Below are positions 8,028 to 16,197 of a stretch of 64,000 bases of DNA, piece by piece. The notes beneath the pieces are model-generated. The model saw only the letters and a program-made list of their open reading frames with translations, was not told the DNA's origin and searched no databases. The translations under genes were made by a program, and so were the position numbers. Numbering within the stretch: position 1 is the first letter of the stretch; the number at the start of each line of letters is the position of its first letter. The DNA is from Paludibacteraceae bacterium (GTDB lineage Bacteria > Bacteroidota > Bacteroidia > Bacteroidales > Paludibacteraceae), in the NCBI GenBank assembly GCA_024399955.1, contig JAKSNH010000002.1, positions 1 through 64,000 on the forward strand, read 5' to 3'.

Positions 8028-9380
8028 ATGAAACGAAAGATATACAATCAGTTGCTGGAGTGGAAAGAGAAGCGCTCCTGCAAGGAAGCCCTACTGATAG
8101 AAGGGGCACGACGTATAGGTAAGAGCTATATAGTTGAAGAATTTGCTCGTCGAGAGTACCAATCTTACATGTTGATCGACTTCAGTAAGGTCTCAAAAGA
8201 GATAAAGGAAATTTTTGATAATTATCTTACAGATCAAAAGACGCTTTTCCGTTTGCTCAGCATTGCGACAGGCGTGAAACTTTATGAGCGAGAGTCGCTT
8301 ATTATCTTTGATGAAGTACAGAAGTACCCACGGGCACGAGAGGCGGTTAAGGAGTTGGTGGCTCAGCATACATATGACTATATCGAAACCGGCTCGCTGG
8401 TTAGTATCAAAAAAAACACTGAGGGCATACTAATTCCCAGTGAAGAACATCCTCTAACGATGCACCCGATGGATTTTGAGGAGTTTCTATGGGCGATAGG
8501 CGAAGATGAACTGATGGACTATGTTCGCGAGTGTTTTGAGGCACATCATGCACCGGCTACAGCTATTCATCGTAAACTGATGAACTATCTTAGAACCTAC
8601 ATCGTAGTTGGAGGAATGCCACAAGCTGTGCAAGAGTATGTGAACACACAGGATTTGGATGAGGTAGATCATATCAAACGCAGGATATTAGGGCTCTATC
8701 GTGCAGATATCTTCAATTACGCAGGAACGTATGCGGATAAGGTGGCGCGCATTTGGGATGTTATACCATCCGAACTCAAACGCGACAAGAAGCGTTTCCG
8801 CATAGGTCAGGTGAAGCATGGCGCTCGCACACGCGATTACGAGAGCGCATTGTTTTGGCTAAAAGAGGCGAAAGTGGTGAACGCATGCTACAATGCTACC
8901 GAGCCCAATATCGGACTGAAGATGAACGAGGATGAACAAAAATTCAAACTCTATTTAGCAGATACAGGTCTATTGCTCTCTCATGGTTTTGAGGAAGACC
9001 CTCGAATCATGCAAGAACTATATCGTAAATTGATATTGGGCAAATTGGAAATTAACAAAGGCATGATGATTGAAAACCTGGTGGCACAGATGCTATGTGC
9101 GACCGGTAAGTCACTCTTCTATTATGTCAATCCAGAGAAAGCAGACAAGGAAGAACATATGGAGATTGATTTTCTGATAGCAAAACCAGTTATTACCAAT
9201 CGACACAATATCTGTCCTATTGAGGTGAAGTCAACACAGCGCTACACATTGTCTTCAGTACGGAAGTTTTCAGATAAGTTTAACGAAAATATAGCCACAC
9301 GTTACGTTATTCATAGTGGCGTGTACAAAGAGGAAGATGGCATCACGTACCTTCCTCTTTATATGACACCATGTTTATAG
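8028..9380 (+). CDS. AAA+ ATPase with DUF4143-type C-terminal domain, second family member
   Basis: 450 aa from ATG at 8028; GTG at 8022 is an alternative start two codons upstream. Walker A GARRIGKS near residues 27-34 and Walker B LIIFDEVQ near 90 are clear. The C-terminal half has FKLYLADTGLLLSHGF and the late CPIEVKSTQRY motif typical of DUF4143 ATPases. It is not a close copy of the preceding ATPase, so the two were acquired separately or one was replaced. It has its own promoter and is followed by a second carrier-protein start fragment. Cellular role unknown. Confidence 0.85.
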   Translation: MKRKIYNQLLEWKEKRSCKEALLIEGARRIGKSYIVEEFARREYQSYMLIDFSKVSKEIKEIFDNYLTDQKTLFRLLSIATGVKLYERESLIIFDEVQKYPRAREAVKELVAQHTYDYIETGSLVSIKKNTEGILIPSEEHPLTMHPMDFEEFLWAIGEDELMDYVRECFEAHHAPATAIHRKLMNYLRTYIVVGGMPQAVQEYVNTQDLDEVDHIKRRILGLYRADIFNYAGTYADKVARIWDVIPSELKRDKKRFRIGQVKHGARTRDYESALFWLKEAKVVNACYNATEPNIGLKMNEDEQKFKLYLADTGLLLSHGFEEDPRIMQELYRKLILGKLEINKGMMIENLVAQMLCATGKSLFYYVNPEKADKEEHMEIDFLIAKPVITNRHNICPIEVKSTQRYTLSSVRKFSDKFNENIATRYVIHSGVYKEEDGITYLPLYMTPCL

Positions 9381-9437
9381 TATCTTTTCACGAAAAATCT
9401 ATTGCAAACCTCTTAAGACACCATCCTTTTTAGATTT

Positions 9438-9491
9438 ATGATGACAAAATTCGAAATAGAACAACAAATAATCTCTTTCTTTCGTGATGAT
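9438..9491 (+). pseudogene. Second fragment of an acyl carrier protein 5' end
   Basis: Starting ATGATG at 9438, the sequence reads MMTKFEIEQQIISFFRDD, which matches the carrier protein start MTRPEIEQRILAFLRDK. It stops matching before the promoter of the ketoreductase gene. Together with 7744-7789 it means each ATPase gene in this cluster is followed by a copy of the same carrier-protein start. Confidence 0.8.
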
Positions 9492-9494
9492 TTT

Positions 9495-9526
9495 TTTGCA
9501 GATATCAAAAAAAAATTGTATCTTTG
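9495..9526 (+). promoter_or_regulatory. Promoter of the ketoreductase-ketosynthase-carrier-ligase operon
   Basis: TTTG at 9495-9498 and TATCTTTG at 9519-9526, 20 bp apart. Predicted transcription start is about 9533, leaving a very short leader before ATG 9548 and ruling out the TTG at 9539 as the likely start. Confidence 0.8.
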
Positions 9527-9547
9527 CAGCCAAATTAGTTGAATAAT

Positions 9548-10309
9548 ATGAAATATGCATTAGTTACAGGAGGAAGTCGTGGTATAGGTCGCGCCATTTG
9601 TGTTCAATTAGCTAAGGATGGTTATTCTGTGATTATAAATTATAAATCCAACCATGCTGCAGCAGAGGAGACATTGCGTCTTATCCGTGAAGTTGGCGGT
9701 ACAGCAGAACTGCTTCCGTTTGATGTGTCTGATATGGATGCTGTTAATGCCGCTATGGATAAATGGGAGACAACGCATCAAGATGATTTTATTGATGTAT
9801 TGGTAAATAACGCAGGGATAATAAAAGACGATGTCTTGCTGGGAATTGAGCCGAATGATTGGCATGCTGTGGTTGATATTAATATAAATGGTTTTTACTA
9901 TGTAACCCGCAGAGTTCTATCCAATATGATTATTAACCATCATGGGCGAATCATTAATATGTCATCTATTGCTGCAACTCACCCTTTCAAAGGACAAGTG
10001 AATTATAGTGCAGCTAAGGCGGCAATAGAGGGAGCAACACGCTCTTTGGCAGTTGAAGTTGCTCCTAAACAGATAACAGTCAATGCAATTGCGCCGGGTT
10101 TAATAGCGACAGAGTTATTGTATAACTCGGCTGCGGAACATGATAATTTGGATATTGACATCAAGAAAATCGTTCCAATGAGAAGGTTGGGGCTACCGGA
10201 AGAGGTGGCTTATTTGGCATCATTCCTTGCAAGCGATAAAGCTGCATATATATCAGGGCAAGTCATTGGAATTAACGGCATGTATGGTACTTTTGTAGAG
10301 AAGTTATGA
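9548..10309 (+). CDS. fabG: 3-oxoacyl-ACP reductase-like short-chain dehydrogenase
   Basis: 253 aa from ATG 9548. Classical SDR features: the cofactor loop TGGSRGIGRA near residues 7-16, NNAG, a catalytic Ser in MSSIAATHPF, and the YSAAK catalytic pair. FabG-type enzymes reduce 3-oxoacyl-ACP to 3-hydroxyacyl-ACP with NADPH. It overlaps the ketosynthase start by 4 nt (ATGA). No dehydratase or enoyl reductase lies in the cluster, so the product chain may end at the 3-hydroxyacyl stage or borrow housekeeping enzymes. Probably a pathway-specific copy rather than the housekeeping FabG. Confidence 0.85.
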   Translation: MKYALVTGGSRGIGRAICVQLAKDGYSVIINYKSNHAAAEETLRLIREVGGTAELLPFDVSDMDAVNAAMDKWETTHQDDFIDVLVNNAGIIKDDVLLGIEPNDWHAVVDININGFYYVTRRVLSNMIINHHGRIINMSSIAATHPFKGQVNYSAAKAAIEGATRSLAVEVAPKQITVNAIAPGLIATELLYNSAAEHDNLDIDIKKIVPMRRLGLPEEVAYLASFLASDKAAYISGQVIGINGMYGTFVEKL

Positions 10310-11526
10310 GACGTGTGGTCGTTACAGGAATGGGAATTTGGTCTTGCATTGGTCAAAACTTGCATGACGTAACAGAAAGTTTGCAACATGGGCGTTCTGG
10401 AATCATTTTTGATTCTGCGCGGTTGGAGTTTGGTCTGCGCTGTGGCTTAGTAGGCGATGTGCCTAAACCGGACTTAAAACCATTATTACCTCGTAAATTC
10501 AGGGCAACGATGTCTGAAGATGCTCAGTATGCCTACATGGCGGCTTCGCAGGCTTTTGCTCAATCCGGTATAACGGATGATTATTTGCGGCAGAACGAAG
10601 TAGGTATCATCTTTGGCAATGATGGTATAGTTAGTCATATTGTTGAGAACTATACTATTATGCAGCAAGAGCATGATTCTATGATGATTACTCCCAATGC
10701 CTTGTTTCAGAGTGAGACTTCATCTGTTACAATGAACCTCAGTACTATCTTCCATCTTCGTGGTATCAGCATGATAGTGGGGGCAGCTTGTGCCAGTAGC
10801 AGCCATGCAATAGGTCTGGGACGTATGTATATTCAATCTGGCCTGCAAGATATGATTTTAGTAGGAGGAACGGTTGAAACATCTATGCTTGGCTCTCCTT
10901 CTACGGATGCTATTGATGCTCTTTCTTTACGTAATAATGACCCTACTCGTGCTTGCCGTCCTTTTGACAAGGATTGCGATGGTATGATACCAAGTGGCGG
11001 AGCAGCAGCGTTGGTTTTAGAGGACTATGACCATGCTGTAGCACGTGGTGCTACTATTCTTGCCGAAGTGGCAGGATATGGCTTTTCAACCAATGGTACG
11101 GAGGATATTTCTATGCCCAATAACGAAGGCGAATATATCGCTATGCAACGAGCATTGAAGGATGCCTGTGTTACAACAGACGAGATTGATTATGTCAATG
11201 CTCATGCCACTTCCACTCCTCTTGGAGACGCAGAAGAAGCCATCGCTTTAACTCGTCTCTTCAAAGGCAAGAAAGCTTGGATTAGTTCTACTAAATCCAT
11301 GACGGGCCATGAAAATTGGATGGCTGGAGCTAGCGAGGCAGTATATAGTATATTGATGATGCAGAATAATTTTATTGCACCCAATATCAATTTAGACCAA
11401 GTGATAGACGAAGCTAAAGACTTAAAAATCGCTCGCGAAACGATTTATCAACCAATCAATATTGTATTGAGTAATTCCTCCGGAATGGGGGGCACTAATA
11501 GTGCACTCATTTTCCGAACAATATAA
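10306..11526 (+). CDS. Beta-ketoacyl-ACP synthase (FabF/KAS II-like)
   Basis: 406 aa, usual KAS II length. The catalytic triad is visible: Cys162 in GAACASSSHA, His300 in NAHATSTPLGD and His335 in KSMTGHENWMAGA. It performs decarboxylative condensation of an acyl thioester with malonyl-ACP. TGHENWMAGASE departs slightly from the common GHxxGAAG pattern, as in specialised ketosynthases. It lies between the coupled ketoreductase and the dedicated carrier protein, which supports a secondary acyl pathway. Confidence 0.88.
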   Translation: MRRVVVTGMGIWSCIGQNLHDVTESLQHGRSGIIFDSARLEFGLRCGLVGDVPKPDLKPLLPRKFRATMSEDAQYAYMAASQAFAQSGITDDYLRQNEVGIIFGNDGIVSHIVENYTIMQQEHDSMMITPNALFQSETSSVTMNLSTIFHLRGISMIVGAACASSSHAIGLGRMYIQSGLQDMILVGGTVETSMLGSPSTDAIDALSLRNNDPTRACRPFDKDCDGMIPSGGAAALVLEDYDHAVARGATILAEVAGYGFSTNGTEDISMPNNEGEYIAMQRALKDACVTTDEIDYVNAHATSTPLGDAEEAIALTRLFKGKKAWISSTKSMTGHENWMAGASEAVYSILMMQNNFIAPNINLDQVIDEAKDLKIARETIYQPINIVLSNSSGMGGTNSALIFRTI

Positions 11527-11545
11527 TTATATAATAAATTCTACT

Positions 11546-11788
11546 ATGACAAGACCTGAAATAGAACAACGTATTCTCGCGTTTCTTCGCGATAAATTAG
11601 AAATTGACGAATCTATTCTTTTGCCTACCAATGAACTCAAACGAGACATAGGTATGTCGAGTTTAGACGCGATGGAATTGTCCATCTTTATTAAACGTAC
11701 TTTTGGTTTTCAACCGGAGCGCAAAGATATCCATACATTGGTAACCTTAGCTGATGTGTATGCGTACATTGAAGCACATCAATCATGA
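11546..11788 (+). CDS. Acyl carrier protein
   Basis: 80 aa from ATG 11546, the start also preserved in the two upstream fragments. IGMSSLDAMEL is the phosphopantetheine attachment motif, with Ser39 as the modified residue; the usual Asp before it is Ser38. The protein is acidic and helical as expected. It overlaps the ligase by 4 nt (ATGA), so it is probably charged by that ligase and used by the adjacent ketosynthase. A reading frame upstream to 11501 exists but lies inside the ketosynthase end and is unlikely to be used. Confidence 0.88.
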   Translation: MTRPEIEQRILAFLRDKLEIDESILLPTNELKRDIGMSSLDAMELSIFIKRTFGFQPERKDIHTLVTLADVYAYIEAHQS

Positions 11789-13245
11789 CGCGTCATTATT
11801 TAGACAGATTAGTTGAGGTTATTCGTACTAATTGGAATCAACCGGCATTAACGGACTACGCTACCTTAGATGGTGGAGAAGGTAATTCCTACACCTATGG
11901 TGAGATGTATGGTCAAATATGTGCATTATGTGACCGCTTCCACCAACTGGGTATTCAAAAAGGTGACCATATCGCTATATGTGGCGCTAATTCAGCCAAT
12001 TGGGTGGTGGCTTATTTAGCCATCGCAGCATACTCAGGGGTGAGTGTCACAATTCTTCATTCGCAGACTCCTGAAGAAATCACGCGACAACTTATTTTTT
12101 CGGAAACTAAAGTCTTGATTGTGGATAGTTCTATAGTAGAAGGGTTGCAAGCACAATGTCACTTCCCATCAATTAAGATGTTATTAATGGAGGATATTGT
12201 GGCTTTAGAATATCTCCCATGTACTAATGTGTCTTTTGCATATGGTCATTCTGAAGATTTGGCACAATTGTGTTTTACTTCTGGAAGCAATGGCGTCGCT
12301 AAGGCTGTTATGTTACCGATACGAAGTGTATCTAATAATGTCAAAAATATTATAGAAGGATTCCCTTCTTCCCAAAATTCGGCAATGCTTAGTATTTTGC
12401 CGTTGGCGCACGTATTTGGTTTGACAACTGAGGTATTGGGGCAGTTAGTGCGTGGAAAACATATTTTTTTATTAGGTGCAGATATTTCTTGGCAGACAAT
12501 ATGGCAGGCACTTAATCGTGTCAAACCATATGCGTTATCGGCTATCCCTTTTTATATTGAGACGCTTTCAAATAGGTATTCTCATTCTTTTTTTGAGTTG
12601 TTGCGAAATCAATGTCAGCAACTTCACATTGGAGGTGCTGCATTAAATCCTAATGTTGAGAAAGATTTGCTCAATCATCACATCCCTTTTTCAGTGGGGT
12701 ATGGTGCTACAGAAGCAGGCCCTTTGATTAGTGATTCACTTTGGCAGAACTACCATCCTTATTCTTGTGGTAAAGTAGTTTCAGGAATGCAAGCCTCTAT
12801 CTCTCCACAAGGCGAAATTCTTGTTCGTGGCGAGAATGTCATGTTAGGCTACTACAAAGATCCCGAAGCTACAGCGGCTAAGATAGACAAGGATGGTTGG
12901 CTGCATACCGGCGACCGTGGACATCTAGACGAAGAAGGTAATCTCTATGTGGAAGGCCGATTGGAGCAAGATATGGTTGTTCTCCCTTCTGGAGAGAACA
13001 TCAGCCTGCCTAATGTTGAATCCATCATCAATCAAGTGGATGGGATAGAGGAGTCCCTCGTTTTGGCGCGTAATGGCCATTTGGTAGCATTGGTTTATGC
13101 TTCTGCTAATCTCAATCGACAAGACCTATTGCGAACTATCAACCCCCAATTGCCGTCGTTTAGTCAATTATATGACCTTGAGTTCGTCTTTGCTCCCTTC
13201 CAACGCACTGAAAAACGAACCATCAAACGTTATTTATATACGTAA
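11785..13245 (+). CDS. AMP-dependent acyl-CoA/acyl-ACP synthetase
   Basis: 486 aa, ANL superfamily. Seen motifs: CFTSGSNGVAKAVM (A3 phosphate loop), GYGATEAGP (A5), GWLHTGDRGHLDEEGNLYVEGR (A7-A8, residues near 372-393) and a C-terminal RTEKRTIKR where the catalytic Lys is expected. It should activate a carboxylic acid as acyl-AMP and transfer it to the neighbouring carrier protein, giving the starter unit. Substrate cannot be read from the sequence. Last gene of the operon, followed by a terminator. Confidence 0.85.
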   Translation: MTRHYLDRLVEVIRTNWNQPALTDYATLDGGEGNSYTYGEMYGQICALCDRFHQLGIQKGDHIAICGANSANWVVAYLAIAAYSGVSVTILHSQTPEEITRQLIFSETKVLIVDSSIVEGLQAQCHFPSIKMLLMEDIVALEYLPCTNVSFAYGHSEDLAQLCFTSGSNGVAKAVMLPIRSVSNNVKNIIEGFPSSQNSAMLSILPLAHVFGLTTEVLGQLVRGKHIFLLGADISWQTIWQALNRVKPYALSAIPFYIETLSNRYSHSFFELLRNQCQQLHIGGAALNPNVEKDLLNHHIPFSVGYGATEAGPLISDSLWQNYHPYSCGKVVSGMQASISPQGEILVRGENVMLGYYKDPEATAAKIDKDGWLHTGDRGHLDEEGNLYVEGRLEQDMVVLPSGENISLPNVESIINQVDGIEESLVLARNGHLVALVYASANLNRQDLLRTINPQLPSFSQLYDLEFVFAPFQRTEKRTIKRYLYT

Positions 13246-13288
13246 TTATACACCTCCTTTCATCTAGCATTCGCGCGACATTCAAAAC

Positions 13289-13318
13289 CGGCAAATTGAC
13301 AAAATTTGCCGATTTTTT
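13289..13318 (+). terminator. Rho-independent terminator of the acyl pathway operon
   Basis: CGGCAAATT (13289-13297) pairs with AATTTGCCG (13303-13311), 5-nt loop, followed by TTTTTT. Confidence 0.85.
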
Positions 13319-13327
13319 GTGTTTTTT

Positions 13328-13406
13328 TTCGCCCCACCGAAAATGAATTTCGCCCCAACTTATACGTGTGCTCGTCCCTTTTTTTACGAGTGCTCGTCCC
13401 TTTTTT
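13328..13406 (+). repeat. Two pairs of direct repeats spaced 21-24 bp upstream of a promoter
   Basis: TTCGCCCCA occurs at about 13328 and 13349, and TGCTCGTCCCTTTTTT at about 13368 and 13391. The regular helical-turn spacing upstream of the promoter at 13416-13447 is reminiscent of operator arrays. No coding function is seen. Confidence 0.6.
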
Positions 13407-13415
13407 GCCAAAAAA

Positions 13416-13447
13416 TTTGGAAAAAGAGGATTTGTTGATTATCTTTG
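13416..13447 (+). promoter_or_regulatory. Promoter of the 122-aa unknown gene
   Basis: TTTG at 13416-13419 and TATCTTTG at 13440-13447. The leader to ATG 13609 is about 155 nt long and contains no gene I can support. Confidence 0.7.
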
Positions 13448-13608
13448 CACTCGGATTTGGTACAAATTCGCCTGTTTGGCTACTTCCTAATTGGCTAATT
13501 GCTCGCCGTTCCGACGACGGGTGTTTGTCGGGTGTTTATAAGCCCATACTAATCCCCGCCTAACAACCTATATGAACAAAAATATTAACAATCTAAATTA
13601 TTACAACT

Positions 13609-13977
13609 ATGCAATTTAAACCTATTTGTTTTTTCAAAACCATTCGAGGTAAACTTGATTCTCTCAGCGAGTGGGCTGCTGCTCATCGCGGCAACACCAA
13701 CTACTTCATCCATATTGGAAAACGCAATTTTGATTTGCACCCCAAGACGGATGAGGAACGCAAGACGCAACAGCGACTACGCCAAGCGTCTTTGGACTAC
13801 AAGAACTTAACCCCTGAGTCCGAAGAGTATAAATCGTATTTTGCTGATTTTCAGCAGCAACTCAAACCCGAAGGCAAATGCTTCTATACCTTCCGTACCT
13901 TCTTCATCTCTCACCGCATGGCTGAACTAAAAGCCTCCGGTCCCCTCGCTGCTGATCCCTCCAAGAACCTGCAATAA
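13609..13977 (+). CDS. Small basic protein of unknown function
   Basis: 122 aa, basic, no signal peptide or membrane segment. The pattern of a short N-terminal domain followed by HPKTDEERKTQQRLRQASLDYKNL loosely recalls small phage-like or DUF6266-type proteins of Bacteroidetes, but I do not recognise a family with confidence. It has its own promoter, a long leader and a terminator, so it is a single-gene unit. The N-terminus MQFKPICFFKTIRGKLDSL could be a strand-rich fold. Confidence 0.6.
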   Translation: MQFKPICFFKTIRGKLDSLSEWAAAHRGNTNYFIHIGKRNFDLHPKTDEERKTQQRLRQASLDYKNLTPESEEYKSYFADFQQQLKPEGKCFYTFRTFFISHRMAELKASGPLAADPSKNLQ

Positions 13978-13981
13978 AAAA

Positions 13982-14014
13982 AATGCGACTTTCGGCAAAA
14001 AAGTCGCATTTTTT
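13982..14014 (+). terminator. GCGACTT-type terminator hairpin
   Basis: AATGCGACTT (13982-13991) pairs with AAGTCGCATT (14001-14010), followed by TTTT. It is one of several nearly identical hairpins in the window (15492, 24143, 24505, 36185) that lie directly before or between promoters. Confidence 0.85.
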
Positions 14015-14015
14015 G

Positions 14016-14046
14016 TTGCACAATTCAAAAAAAAGCAGTACCTTTG
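14016..14046 (+). promoter_or_regulatory. Promoter of the DUF234-type ATPase gene
   Basis: TTGCAC at 14016-14021 and TACCTTTG at 14039-14046. The text TTGCACAATTC then A8 then GCAGTACCTTTGC recurs almost unchanged at 22663, 24178 and 24614. A palindrome TAAATATGTATTTA follows at 14059-14072. Confidence 0.8.
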
Positions 14047-14092
14047 CAGTCGGAAATGTAAATATGTATTTATATAAATCGCTATTAACATT

Positions 14093-15406
14093 ATGCAGTT
14101 TTACGATAGGAAAGAAGAGATTTCTGTTATAGACAATAATAGAATGCAAGCTGAAAATAGTGCTACGTTCACTGTGCTGATGGGCCGTAGAAGAGTTGGG
14201 AAAACGTCTTTGTTACTACATGCGTTGCAAAATCATCCCTTTGCGTACTTATTTGTATCAAAGGATAATGAAACCATGCTATGCTCAAAATTTCAGCGGG
14301 TATTGGAGCAAGAATTAGATTTCCATATTTATGGATCTCTAGTGCATTTTAGAGACCTTTTTGAAGCTATCATGCGTGAATCTCAGCAGCGACATTTTAC
14401 CATTATCATCGATGAATTCCAAAATTTGTATAGGGTGAATCCTGCTATTTTTAGTGAAATGCAAGACCTATGGGATAGATATCATGTGGGCTCCAAACTC
14501 AATCTAATTGTTTGTGGCAGCATTCAATCTCTAATGAAACGTATCTTTGAGGATAAGAACGAACCCTTGTATGGCCGTCCAACAGCCAAACTAATGCTTC
14601 AACCTTTTTCAATACAAGTCATTAAACAAATTCTGCATGATAACAACCCAACATTTACATCCGAAGACTTGCTTTGCTTGTACATGATAACGGGTGGGGT
14701 GGCTAAGTACGTTGAATTGCTGATGGACGCGCGTTGCTGTACTAAAGACAAGATGTTGCGTTATGTGTGTCGTTCTGATTCGTATTTTCTTACTGAAGGC
14801 CGTGATTTGCTAAATCAAGAGTTTAGTGATGATAGCACAACATATTTTTCATTATTACAATTGATTGCGCATGGTATAACACGACGTGGCGAACTGGATG
14901 GTATCTTACAAAAAGATATGGGTGTGTATTTGCAGAATTTAGAGCGAAATTATCAACTTATTCGTCGCGTTAAACCTGTTTTGTCACGTCCTAATAGCAA
15001 AGTAACTGCATATGAGATTATAGATCCATTCTTGCGCTTCTGGTTTCACTTTATTTATCCTTATCAATCGCTAATTGAAACACAACAATATAATCTGTTA
15101 TATAAGCATATCAAGGAAAATTATGAACAATTCTCAGGACGTACTTTAGAATGTTATTTTCAGCGGTTATGGATGGAGTCTGGACAATATACTGTGGTGG
15201 GGAATTGGTGGGATAGGAAAGGAGAAAACGAAATCGATATGATAGCCCTAAATGAATGGACGCATACTGGTGTCGTAGCGGAAATTAAACGTAATGCAAA
15301 GAAAATAGAGCTTTCTATCTTAGAGCAAAAGATGCAGAGTTTACCTGCGCCGGAGTTCGCCAAATATACGCTTACTCCACAGGCGTTATCCCTACAGGAC
15401 ATGTAG
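14093..15406 (+). CDS. AAA+ ATPase of the archaeal-ATPase/DUF234 type
   Basis: 437 aa. Walker A GRRRVGKTS near residues 31-39 and Walker B IIIDEFQ near 102-108. The C-terminal third has the DUF234 signature (YEIIDPFLRFWFHFIYPY) and a nuclease-like end (GENEIDMIALNE ... AEIKRN) similar to PD-(D/E)xK cores. Function is not known. Unlike the AAA_14/DUF4143 ATPases nearby it belongs to a different subfamily but shares the same terminator-promoter module upstream. Confidence 0.85.
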   Translation: MQFYDRKEEISVIDNNRMQAENSATFTVLMGRRRVGKTSLLLHALQNHPFAYLFVSKDNETMLCSKFQRVLEQELDFHIYGSLVHFRDLFEAIMRESQQRHFTIIIDEFQNLYRVNPAIFSEMQDLWDRYHVGSKLNLIVCGSIQSLMKRIFEDKNEPLYGRPTAKLMLQPFSIQVIKQILHDNNPTFTSEDLLCLYMITGGVAKYVELLMDARCCTKDKMLRYVCRSDSYFLTEGRDLLNQEFSDDSTTYFSLLQLIAHGITRRGELDGILQKDMGVYLQNLERNYQLIRRVKPVLSRPNSKVTAYEIIDPFLRFWFHFIYPYQSLIETQQYNLLYKHIKENYEQFSGRTLECYFQRLWMESGQYTVVGNWWDRKGENEIDMIALNEWTHTGVVAEIKRNAKKIELSILEQKMQSLPAPEFAKYTLTPQALSLQDM

Positions 15407-15491
15407 TCCTCGTCAATTTTTGTCTTCCGCGGTTTTCTTATTAACAATGCCTTCTGTGTAGTCTGTGGGAGATAAATAGTTTACGTCAAAA

Positions 15492-15523
15492 AATGCGACT
15501 TTCGTGAAAAAAGTCGCATTTTT
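15492..15523. terminator. Bidirectional GCGACTT-type hairpin
   Basis: AATGCGACTT (15492-15501) pairs with AAGTCGCATT (15511-15520), flanked by A and T runs. It serves the ATPase gene on + and the microprotein and giant gene on -. Confidence 0.8.
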
Positions 15524-16197
15524 ATTGCTATTAGGCAATATGCCTATTAGATGTAGAGCGAGCCTGCAATCTTGCCGGATTGGCGAGCAGGAGCAGAAAC
15601 TCCCGGTTGGGGCATTCCTCCGGATTCAGGGAACATAATGCTATCCAACTCAAACTGTACGGTTGCCGTTTGCGGCATAATATATGTTTTTTTCATAATC
15701 GTAATAATAATTATCAATTAACAATTAGCAATTATCAGTTATACCTTATTTAATTGCGTGCCCGTGTGCGCTATAGACTTTACCATCGCGGATGATGTAT
15801 AGGTGGTCATTAAGGATGACTTTCTGTACATTGCCATTAAGGACAGCCTCGTCAAAGCCGGTCACTACGTTATTGATTTTGTGAACGAGACGCAGACCGT
15901 AACTGTTCTCGGTGCCCTTACTGAGTGAGATAGGAGCCGGAGCGATGTTGAGGTTCCAGATAGCGCTGCCGTTCTCGGTGAGATAGATAGTAGCATCGGT
16001 TGGCACTTCATTCAGAGCAATGGTATATTCACCATTAGCAGGAGCACTCATGCCAAGTGAGAAAGTAGCTTGGTCATTGGTCATCAGCGCCTCATTTGCC
16101 ACAAGTTGCAGGTCATAATCATTCACCCATAAACGAGCCACCTTAGGAGTACCCATCGTAGCCTTGCTCAGGTCGATACCTGCCACATATTGCTCTG
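15504..16197. repeat. Outer inverted repeat, left arm (about 694 bp)
   Basis: Position x here matches 51705 minus x on the opposite strand, i.e. 35508-36201. In the segments I compared base by base there was no difference: the gene end, the microprotein gene and the flank into the hairpin. It covers the last ~150 codons of the giant gene and the whole microprotein gene. Divergence starts at the codon Ser/Ala before EQYVAGIDLSK. Confidence 0.88.
15547..15696 (-). CDS. 49-aa microprotein downstream of the giant surface protein (copy 1)
   Basis: It reads MKKTYIMPQTATVQFELDSI then MFPESGGMPQPGVSAPARQS and ends GKIAGSLYI. It starts 49 nt after the stop of the giant gene and is identical to the copy at 36009-36158. 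The MKKTYIxP start resembles many short, poorly studied Bacteroidales proteins. There is no signal peptide or membrane segment. It is probably cotranscribed with the giant gene and may be a chaperone, regulator or peptide precursor; none of these is shown. Confidence 0.65.
   Translation of the reverse strand: MKKTYIMPQTATVQFELDSIMFPESGGMPQPGVSAPARQSGKIAGSLYI

Noticed and set aside
6586-9380. The two ATPase genes as insertion sequences
   Set aside because: No transposase, no terminal inverted repeats and no simple target duplication; the duplicated segments are gene-end and promoter fragments.
13609-13977. Firm assignment of the 122-aa protein to a phage or DUF6266 family
   Set aside because: The resemblance is limited to a loose pattern of charged residues; not enough to name a family.
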